Shown here piece after piece: positions 57,534 to 64,000 of a stretch of 64,000 nucleotides of DNA. The position numbers and the translations under genes were made by a program. The stretch's first letter is position 1. Every line of letters begins with the position of its first letter. The notes under the pieces are model-generated. The model did no database searches and was not told the DNA's origin. It saw only the letters and a list, made by a program, of their open reading frames with translations. The DNA comes from Halobaculum gomorrense (GTDB lineage: Archaea; Halobacteriota; Halobacteria; Halobacteriales; Haloferacaceae): contig NZ_FQWV01000005.1 of NCBI RefSeq assembly GCF_900129775.1, positions 186,001-250,000 on the forward strand, given 5' to 3'.

Positions 57534-59813
57534 TCAGAGGGGCGCGATCGCCTTGATCGGGTGCTCGGGCGACGAGTCCAGCAGGGCGTCCAACTGCTCG
57601 CCGCAGGAGGTGCCCGAGGCGAGCACGCGGTCGGCGTCGCCGAACTGCTCGACCAGCGGCTCGCCCACGTCCATCGACAGCTCGTAGTACGCCGACTTGT
57701 AGCCGAAGCTCCCGGCCATCCCGCAACACTCCGTCTCGGAGGTCGTCACGTCGTAGCCGAGTCGCTCCAGCACCGCGACCGTGTACGGCTCCAGCTCGAG
57801 CGTCCGCTGCTGGCAGTGGGCGTGGTACGCGACCGCGTCGCCGTCACCGCCGGTCAGACCGCCGGGGTCGGCGCCGTTCTCCAGCAGGCCGTACACGTAC
57901 TCCAGCACCTCGTAGCACCCGTCGGCGAGCCGGTCGGCGTCTGTCTCGGGGATCAGCTTCCCGTACTCTCGGTCGAACGCCGCGAGGTCGCTCGGCTCGA
58001 TCACCACCACGTCGCGCCCGGCGTCGATCTCGGGGAGCAGCGCGTCCAGACACCGCTCCGCTTTCCCTCTGGCCGTCTCGATCATCCCCTGCGACAGCGG
58101 CGCGCGCCCGCTCGCGACCGCGGCCGACCCGGGGACGTGCACGCGAACGCCGAGCGCTTCGAGCGTTCTGACCACGGCTTTCCCGCGGTCGACATCGGCG
58201 TAGTTCGTGTACACGTCGGGATAGACGACGGCCTCCCGTCGAGCCAGCCGCTCGCTCACGCGCGGGCCGCCGCGCGCGGCGAACCAGTCGACGAGCGTCT
58301 CGCGCTCGAACGCGGGCAGGTCGCGCTCGGGGGCGACGCCCAGCCAGCGGTCCATCGCCGCGCGGACCGGCCCGAGGTTCGACCCCCAGTTCGACAGCGG
58401 CGCGGTCGCGCTGCCCAGCCGCGCGAGCGTCTCGAAGTTGCCGAACAGTCGCTTCGACGGGGCGAGCCCCGCCGGCTCATCGTCGGGCGTGAGCCCCTCG
58501 ACGAGCGGGTCGAAGGCCCCCGGGTCGGCGCCGCGGTTGATCCGGTCGCGCACGACCGTGTTGATCCAGGGGATGTCGATCTGCACGGGGCACGCCGGCA
58601 CGCAGCGCGAACAGCCGGTGCACAGGTCGTTGAACTCGGCTGCAGTGTCGAGCCCCTCGACGCCGGCCTCCCAGCCGGTGGCGATGCCGCCGGAGTACGT
58701 CTCGCCGCCGAAGGCGTGGCCGCCGACCGACTGGAAGTTCCCGCAAGAGTTCGAGCAGGCGCCACAGCGGATGCAGTACAGCGTCTCCCGGAGGTCGTCG
58801 TCCTCGCGCATGTCGAGCCGGCCGTTGTCGACGAGCACGAGGTGGAACTCCCGGTCGGGGTGCGCCTCGGTCGCGCCGTCGCCGGCGGCGGTCCCGGGGT
58901 CGGCCATCGGAGCGTCCGGCTTCGCAGACGCCGTCCGCTCCGCCGAGGCGCGTCGCGCCTCGCCGAACTCTACCGGCGGCGACGGCACCGGCGGCGTGAA
59001 CAGCGACACGTAGGAGGTGATGTCCTGGCCCGTCCCGGAGCGGCCGATTAGCTCGACGAACGGCGCGAGGTTCTCGACGCTCGGGATCACCTTCTCGACG
59101 CCCGCGACGGCGACGTGGGTGTCCGGCACGACCACGGTCTTGCGGGCGTTCCCCTCGCTTGTCACCAGCGCCATCGTCCCCGAGTCCGCCGTCAGGAAGT
59201 TCGCGCCGGTGACGCCCACGTCGGCCTCGCGGATGTCGGCGAGGAGCTTCTCGCGGGCGAACCGCGTCAGCTCCTCGGCCGTCTCCGGTCGGTCGTCGCC
59301 GTCCAGGTCGAACGTCTCCGCGAACAGGTCGGCGATCCCCTCGCGGGACTTGTGGATCGCGGGGCCGACGATGTGGCTCGGCGCCTCGTCGGCGAGCTGG
59401 AGCACCCACTCGCCCAGGTCGGTCTCGGTGACGCGGGCGTCGTCGGCCGCCAGCGCCTCGTTCAGATCCAGCTCCTCGGTCGTCATCGACTTGCTCTTGA
59501 CGACGTTGTCGCCGTCGACCACCTCCCGGACGTACGCGTTGGCGTCGGCTGCGTCGTCGGCGACGTACAGGTGCCCGCCGCGCGCCTCTACCGCCTCGCG
59601 GAGGTCGTCGATCAGCTCCGGCAGGCGCTCGATGGCGTCCTCCTTGATCGCCCGCGCCTCGTCTTTCAGCGCCTCGTAGTCCGCGAGCTCCCCGGTCGAC
59701 TCGTAGCGTCCGCGGTTGAAGCCGCGGGTGTTCTCCGCGACCGCGTCGCCCTCGGTGTCGAGGAGGTGGCGAATCCGTGCGGCCGTCTCCGCGCGCGAGT
59801 CGGGCTTACTCAT
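57534..59813 (-). CDS. lutB: LUD-domain / iron-sulfur / CCG-domain fusion (LutB-LutA-like), L-lactate oxidation
   Basis: 759 residues from ATG 59813. Three parts are visible: an N-terminal LUD domain (KSKSMTTEELDLNEALAADD, VTGANFLTADSGTMALVTSE, up to ~290), a linker, then two ferredoxin-type clusters (Cys347, 350, 353, 357 and Cys398, 401, 404, 408), and a C-terminal CCG domain (AYHAHCQQRTLELEPY and ECCGMAGSFGY at ~695-704). In bacteria LutB and LutA are separate; here they are fused in one chain. The complex oxidises L-lactate. The start overlaps the upstream LUD gene by eight bases. Confidence 0.92.
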   Translation of the reverse strand: MSKPDSRAETAARIRHLLDTEGDAVAENTRGFNRGRYESTGELADYEALKDEARAIKEDAIERLPELIDDLREAVEARGGHLYVADDAADANAYVREVVDGDNVVKSKSMTTEELDLNEALAADDARVTETDLGEWVLQLADEAPSHIVGPAIHKSREGIADLFAETFDLDGDDRPETAEELTRFAREKLLADIREADVGVTGANFLTADSGTMALVTSEGNARKTVVVPDTHVAVAGVEKVIPSVENLAPFVELIGRSGTGQDITSYVSLFTPPVPSPPVEFGEARRASAERTASAKPDAPMADPGTAAGDGATEAHPDREFHLVLVDNGRLDMREDDDLRETLYCIRCGACSNSCGNFQSVGGHAFGGETYSGGIATGWEAGVEGLDTAAEFNDLCTGCSRCVPACPVQIDIPWINTVVRDRINRGADPGAFDPLVEGLTPDDEPAGLAPSKRLFGNFETLARLGSATAPLSNWGSNLGPVRAAMDRWLGVAPERDLPAFERETLVDWFAARGGPRVSERLARREAVVYPDVYTNYADVDRGKAVVRTLEALGVRVHVPGSAAVASGRAPLSQGMIETARGKAERCLDALLPEIDAGRDVVVIEPSDLAAFDREYGKLIPETDADRLADGCYEVLEYVYGLLENGADPGGLTGGDGDAVAYHAHCQQRTLELEPYTVAVLERLGYDVTTSETECCGMAGSFGYKSAYYELSMDVGEPLVEQFGDADRVLASGTSCGEQLDALLDSSPEHPIKAIAPL

Positions 59814-60381
59814 CGGCGCTCCCCCCGTCGACGGCGACATCCTCGTCGCCGGCGTCCGCGGGCATCCGCTCGCCGCCTCCGCTGTCCGACTCCACGAGGA
59901 CGACCTCGACCTCGCGTGGGCCGTGCGCGCCGATCACCAGGTCGCCCATGTCGGCGGTCGCTGAGGGGCCGGTGGCGAGCACCGCGCTCGCCCCGTCGCG
60001 GAGGCGGTCGCCGAGGGCCGACATCGCCTCGCGCATGCCGGTGACCACGTCGCCCGTGCGCAGGATCACGACGTGGCGCTCGGGGAACAGCGAGACCGCC
60101 TCGCTGCCGGCGGCGTCCGCCTCCAGCACGACGGTCCCGTAGTCGGCGACCGCGAGGCTCGCCGCGGTGACACCAGTGTTCGCGGCGTCCAGTTCTCCCG
60201 GCGTCGGGTCGGTCGCGACCGCGTCCGGCAGCTCCGGGCCGTCCGGGAGCCGGACGCCGACCGCCGGCGGGTCAATCAGGTCGTCGACGGTGCCCGCGAC
60301 CGCGTCCGGGGGGACCCGGTGGACGGTCGCGTGGTGCTCCTCGGCGGTAGCGACGAACGCCGAGATGGTGTCTGCACTCAT
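59806..60381 (-). CDS. lutC: LUD-domain protein (LutC-like)
   Basis: 191 residues. It has the single LUD domain of LutC: AANTGVTAASLAVADYGTVV LEADAAGSEAVSLFPERHVV, ILRTGDVVTGMREAMSALGD and SATADMGDLVIGAHGPREVE. The C-terminal tail is acidic and low complexity. It overlaps lutB by eight bases in the same direction, so the two make one unit. LutC completes the lactate utilisation complex with the LutB-LutA fusion. Divergent from the FAD-linked oxidoreductase gene. Confidence 0.9.
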   Translation of the reverse strand: MSADTISAFVATAEEHHATVHRVPPDAVAGTVDDLIDPPAVGVRLPDGPELPDAVATDPTPGELDAANTGVTAASLAVADYGTVVLEADAAGSEAVSLFPERHVVILRTGDVVTGMREAMSALGDRLRDGASAVLATGPSATADMGDLVIGAHGPREVEVVLVESDSGGGERMPADAGDEDVAVDGGSADE

Positions 60382-60446
60382 GTGATCGTGTACCGCACCG
60401 GGGTCCCTTGGCTGTTGTGTCGGGGCGGCCGCCGGATCCCAGCGGC

Positions 60447-60455
60447 CTTATGTGA
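60447..60455 (+). promoter_or_regulatory. TATA-like box for the FAD-linked oxidoreductase gene
   Basis: CTTATGTGA is centred about 31 bases before ATG 60482, in the divergent space shared with lutC. Confidence 0.4.
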
Positions 60456-60481
60456 TATCCACACACACTCTAGAGCACTCG

Positions 60482-63400
60482 ATGTCTTCCGACACTCCGC
60501 CCCCGCCCGACGGCGGGCCGGACCTGCGCGACGGCGACTACGACTACGTCTCTGAAGCCGTTTCCCGCCCGGGGCTCGTCGCCGATCTGGAGGAGCTCGT
60601 CGAGGGGGATGTCCGCTTCGATACGTACTCCAGACAACTGTACGCGACCGACGCCTCCGCCTACCAGCAGACGCCCATCGGCGTCGTCCTCCCGCGCGAT
60701 ACTGAGGACGTGGCCGCGGCGCTGGCGTACTGCGCCGACCGGGAGATCCCGGTGCTCCCCCGCGGCGGCGGCACGTCGCTGGCCGGGCAGACGGTGAACG
60801 AGGCCGTCGTCCTCGACTTCACGCGCTATATGGACGAGATCCGCGACCTCGACCCGCAGGCGCGCGAGGCGACCGTCGACGCCGGCTGCATCGTCGAGGA
60901 GCTCAACGAGGCGGCCGCCCCGCACGGGCTGAAGTTCGCGCCCGACCCGGCGTGGCGCGACAAGTCTGCGATCGGCGGCGCGATCGGCAACAACTCCACG
61001 GGGTCGCACTCGCTGAAGTACGGCAAGACCGACGCGTACGTCGAGTCGTGCGAGGTCGTCCTCGCGGACGGCTCTGTCGAGACGTTCGGAGAGGTCGAGG
61101 TGGAGACGCTGCGCGAGGCTGCCGACCCCGACGGAGAGCTGGTGGAGCGGATCTACGCCGAGGTCGTCCGGGTGATCGACGAGGAGAGCGACGAAGTCAC
61201 CGCCCGCTACCCCGAGATGAAGCGCAACGTCTCCGGGTACAACCTCGATGTGCTCGTCGAGGAAGCGCGCGGTGAGTGGGCCGGTGACGCGCCCGAGACC
61301 GGCGGCGGAACCGGCGAGCCGGGGACGGTGAACCTCGCGCGGCTCATGTGCGGCAGCGAGGGGACGCTCGGGGTCGTCACGGAGGCGACCGTCTCGCTGG
61401 TCGAGGTGCCGGAGACGAAGGCCGTCGCACTGCTCACGTACGACTCGCTGCTCGACGCGATGGCGGACGTGGCCCGGATCCTCGAACACGACCCCGCCGC
61501 CGTCGAGGTGATGGACGACACGTTCCTCGATCTCGCGCGGGAGACGGCCGAGTTCGGCGACGTGGTCGGGCTGCTCCCCGAGGGCACCGACTCGACGCTG
61601 CTCGTGGAGTTCTACGCCGACAGCGACGAGGAGGGCCGACGGAAGGTCGCCGACCTGGTCGCCGACCGCTGCCCCGGCGTCGAGACGGAGGCCGGGGCGA
61701 GCGAGGACCGCGTCGACGCCGGCGAGGAGGTGTACGCCACGCACGCGCTGGAGGCGCACGACCCCGAGCGGCGCGCGACGTTCTGGAAGATGCGCAAGGC
61801 CGGGATGCCGATCCTGCTCAGCCGGACCTCGGACGCGAAGCACATCTCGTTCATCGAGGACTGCGCGGTCCCCCCGGAGCACCTCGCCGACTACGCCGCG
61901 GACTTCCAGGCGCTGCTCGAGGAGGTCGGGACGTTCGCGTCCTTCTACGCCCACGCGGGCCCCGGCGTGCTCCACATCCGGCCGCTGGTCGACACGAAGA
62001 CCGTCGACGGGCTCGACCAGTTCGAGCGCATCGCCGACGGCGCCAGCGACCTGGTCGTCAAGTACGGCGGCAGCGTCTCCGGCGAGCACGGCGATGGCCG
62101 CGCCCGAACCCAGTGGAACCGCAAGCTGTACGGCGACGACCTGTGGCGCACGTTCCGCGAGCTCAAGACCGCCTTCGACCCCGACTGGTTGTTGAACCCG
62201 GGGAACGTCTGCGGCGACCACAGCCTCACCGAGCACCTCCGGTTCGACCCCGAGTACGCCTTCGACGCCGGCTTTGAGCCGGAGCTCAACTGGGACAACG
62301 AGAACGGCTTTCAGGGAATGGCGGAGCTGTGTCACGGCTGTGGCGGCTGTCGCGGCGGCCAGTCGACGACCGGCGGCGTGATGTGTCCCACCTTCCGCGC
62401 GGCCGACGAGGAGATCCAGAGCACCCGCGGCCGCGCGAACCTCCTCCGCGGGGCGATGTCGGGCGATCTGCCCGCGGACCCCTTCTCCGAGGAGTTCGCG
62501 AGCGAGGTCATGGACCTGTGTATCGGCTGCAAGGGCTGCAAGCGGAACTGCCCGAGCGGCGTCGACATGGCGAAGCTGAAGGCGGAGGTGGCCCACGAGC
62601 GCCACGAGCGCGAGGGGCCGAGCCTGCGCGACCGCCTGTTTGCGAACATCAACCTCGTCTCGCGTGTCGGCTCGGCGCTGGCGCCGGTGTCGAACTGGGC
62701 GACGAGGCTCCCCGGCTCGGGGATGCTCGGAGAGAAACTGCTCGGCGTCGCCGCCGAGCGCGACCTCCCGTCGTTCCGCCGGACGACGCTGCGCGACTGG
62801 TTCGACGCCCGCGGCGGCCCGGCCGTCGCCGAGGCAGACGCCGAGCGCGTCGCCGTGCTCGTCCCGGACACCTACACCAACTACAACCACCCCGACGCCG
62901 GCAAGGCCGCGGTGCGGGTGCTGGAGGCGGCGGGCGTGCGCGTCGAGCTCGCGGACGTGGAGGACACCGGCCGCCCGGCACACAGCATGGGCTTTCTCGA
63001 CGCCGCCCGCGAGCGCACCGCCGCCGCCGTCGCGGACCTGGCCCCCTGCGTCGACGCCGGCCGCGACGTGGTCGTCGTCGAGCCAAGCGAGGCCGTGATG
63101 CTCCAGTCGGACCTGCTCGATTTCCACGACTCGGCGGCCGCTGAGACGGTCGCCGGCAACAGCTACGGCGTGCTGGAGTACGTCGACGCCTTCCGGCTGG
63201 ACGAGCGAATGGACCTGGCGGGATCGGGGTCGTTCACGTACCACGGGCACTGTCATCAGAAGGCCACGAAGAAAGACCACCACGCCGTCGGGGTGCTCCG
63301 GCGCGCGGGCTACGCGGTCGACCCGCTCGACTCCACCTGCTGTGGGATGGCCGGGAGCTTCGGATACGAGGCCGAGCACTACTCGATGAGCAGGGCCATC

Positions 63401-63550
63401 GGGTCGATCCTCTTCGACCAGGTCGAGGCGAGTTCCGGCGAGACGGTCACCGCGCCCGGCGCCTCCTGTCGGTCGCAGTTGGGCGACCGCGAGGACACCG
63501 ACGCCGACCCGCCGCACCCGGTCGAACTCCTGGCCGACGCGCTACGGTAG
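60482..63550 (+). CDS. FAD-linked 2-hydroxyacid (D-lactate/glycolate) dehydrogenase fused to Fe-S and CCG domains
   Basis: 1022 residues from ATG 60482. The N-terminal half is a FAD_binding_4 oxidase (PIGVVLPRDTEDVAAALAYC, LPRGGGTSLAGQTVNEAVVL, IGGAIGNNSTGSHSLKYGKT) with the FAD-oxidase C domain (PGVLHIRPLVDTKTVDGLDQ and VSGEHGDGRARTQWNRKL). It is followed by ferredoxin clusters (from Cys617, CHGCGGC, and Cys680, CIGCKGCKRNCP) and a CCG domain (TCCGMAGSFGY at ~952). This is the Dld-type fused dehydrogenase passing electrons to the membrane. D-lactate, glycolate or glycerol-3-phosphate are possible substrates; the neighbouring lut genes favour lactate. No transmembrane span is seen. Confidence 0.92.
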   Translation: MSSDTPPPPDGGPDLRDGDYDYVSEAVSRPGLVADLEELVEGDVRFDTYSRQLYATDASAYQQTPIGVVLPRDTEDVAAALAYCADREIPVLPRGGGTSLAGQTVNEAVVLDFTRYMDEIRDLDPQAREATVDAGCIVEELNEAAAPHGLKFAPDPAWRDKSAIGGAIGNNSTGSHSLKYGKTDAYVESCEVVLADGSVETFGEVEVETLREAADPDGELVERIYAEVVRVIDEESDEVTARYPEMKRNVSGYNLDVLVEEARGEWAGDAPETGGGTGEPGTVNLARLMCGSEGTLGVVTEATVSLVEVPETKAVALLTYDSLLDAMADVARILEHDPAAVEVMDDTFLDLARETAEFGDVVGLLPEGTDSTLLVEFYADSDEEGRRKVADLVADRCPGVETEAGASEDRVDAGEEVYATHALEAHDPERRATFWKMRKAGMPILLSRTSDAKHISFIEDCAVPPEHLADYAADFQALLEEVGTFASFYAHAGPGVLHIRPLVDTKTVDGLDQFERIADGASDLVVKYGGSVSGEHGDGRARTQWNRKLYGDDLWRTFRELKTAFDPDWLLNPGNVCGDHSLTEHLRFDPEYAFDAGFEPELNWDNENGFQGMAELCHGCGGCRGGQSTTGGVMCPTFRAADEEIQSTRGRANLLRGAMSGDLPADPFSEEFASEVMDLCIGCKGCKRNCPSGVDMAKLKAEVAHERHEREGPSLRDRLFANINLVSRVGSALAPVSNWATRLPGSGMLGEKLLGVAAERDLPSFRRTTLRDWFDARGGPAVAEADAERVAVLVPDTYTNYNHPDAGKAAVRVLEAAGVRVELADVEDTGRPAHSMGFLDAARERTAAAVADLAPCVDAGRDVVVVEPSEAVMLQSDLLDFHDSAAAETVAGNSYGVLEYVDAFRLDERMDLAGSGSFTYHGHCHQKATKKDHHAVGVLRRAGYAVDPLDSTCCGMAGSFGYEAEHYSMSRAIGSILFDQVEASSGETVTAPGASCRSQLGDREDTDADPPHPVELLADALR

Positions 63551-63632
63551 GGCCGGCAGCCCTCGCCACACCCGCCGGCGAACCGATCTCCTCGCACGAC
63601 ACTGTTAACACGGGGCGCGCCCTGCCGTCGGT

Positions 63633-63824
63633 ATGAATCGGCTCACCGCCCTCCCGCTGTTCGGATTTTTCACCGTCTTCGGCGTCCTGTACGTCGCGGG
63701 GGCGTTCGACGGCGTGCCCTTCGCCGACCGGGCGGGCGGGTTCGTCCTCGGTATTCTCGCGGTGATCGCGCTGATCGCGGGGTTCTCGTTCGCCCGCGGC
63801 TACCGCGGCGACGACTCGGCGTAA
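63633..63824 (+). CDS. small two-span membrane protein, unrecognised
   Basis: 63 residues, with two membrane spans (LPLFGFFTVFGVLYVAGAF and VLGILAVIALIAGFSFARGY) and a short charged end. It lies 82 bases after the FAD-linked oxidoreductase gene on the same strand. It could be an accessory of the lactate system, but it may simply be a neighbour. Family not recognised. Confidence 0.7.
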   Translation: MNRLTALPLFGFFTVFGVLYVAGAFDGVPFADRAGGFVLGILAVIALIAGFSFARGYRGDDSA

Positions 63825-63876
63825 GCGATCCGGCGCGGTGCGCGTCGGCGATTGAAAAACGAGCAGGCCGATCGGG

Positions 63877-64000
63877 TCAGAATCGGTTCGGGAACGCCCG
63901 TCCGTCGACGACGACGGTCCCCTCGCCTCTGACGGTCACGTCGTGGTCGTCGAGCGGGAACCGAAGCCGCCAGTCGGTCGCGTCGTGGGCGAGCAGCGCC
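63877..64000 (-). CDS. C-terminal end of a gene truncated by the window edge
   Basis: The minus strand encodes 40 residues ending at TGA 63879-63877: ALLAHDATDWRLRFPLDDHD followed by a VTVRGEG segment and DGRAFPNRF. The composition is typical of a haloarchaeal protein. The remainder lies beyond the window and the family was not recognised. Confidence 0.6.
   Translation of the reverse strand, partial: ALLAHDATDWRLRFPLDDHDVTVRGEGTVVVDGRAFPNRF

Noticed and set aside
1-64000. CRISPR array or cas genes
   Set aside because: No regularly spaced direct repeats with unique spacers and no Cas family was seen.
1-64000. Ribosomal RNA genes or a Cdc6/Orc1-type replication origin
   Set aside because: No rRNA-like sequence and no Orc1/Cdc6 gene or origin-repeat cluster was found in the window.

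Overview
The window looks like a chromosomal segment of a haloarchaeon (class Halobacteria). G+C is high, the predicted proteins are very acidic (Asp/Glu-rich), and many genes have a TATA-like box centred 26-30 bases before the start codon with no Shine-Dalgarno, as expected for leaderless transcripts. Archaeal and haloarchaeal families are frequent: Dph2, archaeal methionine adenosyltransferase, FlpA/Nop5, DacZ, haloarchaeal GshA, PRC-barrel proteins and DUF5800/5804/5805. From memory, part of the gene order (dacZ-mscS, gshA, the RCK-DHH protein, the PRC-barrel protein and the LUD/FAD lactate cluster) resembles Haloferax volcanii; this was not checked.

Layout. 1-6.7 kb: a truncated twin-arginine solute-binding lipoprotein, two PLP aminotransferases, the GTPase YchF, a DUF5800 protein, an exonuclease and an SRAP-domain protein. 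6.7-9.7 kb: gene-poor, AT-rich accessory island with a tyrosine recombinase, a ribbon-helix-helix-like DUF5805 partner, one copy of a ~217-bp dispersed repeat and AT-rich near-palindromes. 9.7-16.8 kb: a complete five-gene dipeptide/oligopeptide ABC operon (binding protein, two permeases, two ATPases). 17-19.9 kb: metallophosphoesterase and PfkB kinase, convergent with a BtpA-family protein. 19.9-20.4 kb: second repeat copy. 20.4-28.1 kb: orphan histidine kinase, HisG-like protein, long coiled-coil protein, UspA, metallo-hydrolase, Dph2.

28.2-41.6 kb: housekeeping region: PhzF-like, CaCA exchanger, P-loop-less RecA-fold protein with a ParA/MinD ATPase, YlbF, FKBP chaperone-isomerase, CYTH protein, methionine adenosyltransferase, thioredoxin, cysteine synthase, DUF5804, YyaL-like protein, PurD. 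41.9-44.2 kb: acetyltransferase, MscS and the c-di-AMP synthase DacZ. 44.3-46.1 kb: a decayed GNAT acetyltransferase and tRNA-Leu(UAG). 46-54.2 kb: TFIIB-like protein, CoaD, HTH regulator, GshA, FlpA-Nop5, aminotransferase, UspA, MFS transporter. 54.3-56.2 kb: tRNA-Lys(CUU) and an RCK-DHH phosphoesterase. 56.5-63.6 kb: a second P-loop-less RecA-fold protein with a PRC-barrel (CdpB-type) gene, then two LUD/Fe-S genes divergent from a giant FAD/Fe-S D-lactate dehydrogenase-like gene. The window ends in a truncated gene.

Themes. Cysteine/thiol metabolism (cysteine synthase, GshA, thioredoxins) and S-adenosylmethionine supply lie near each other. c-di-AMP synthesis is paired with a mechanosensitive channel, and ~10 kb away an RCK-DHH protein is a candidate for c-di-AMP sensing or turnover. 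Lactate (or related 2-hydroxyacid) oxidation is concentrated in the last 6 kb. The least explained items are the dispersed repeat and the hairpins that copy tRNA 3' ends downstream of both tRNA genes.
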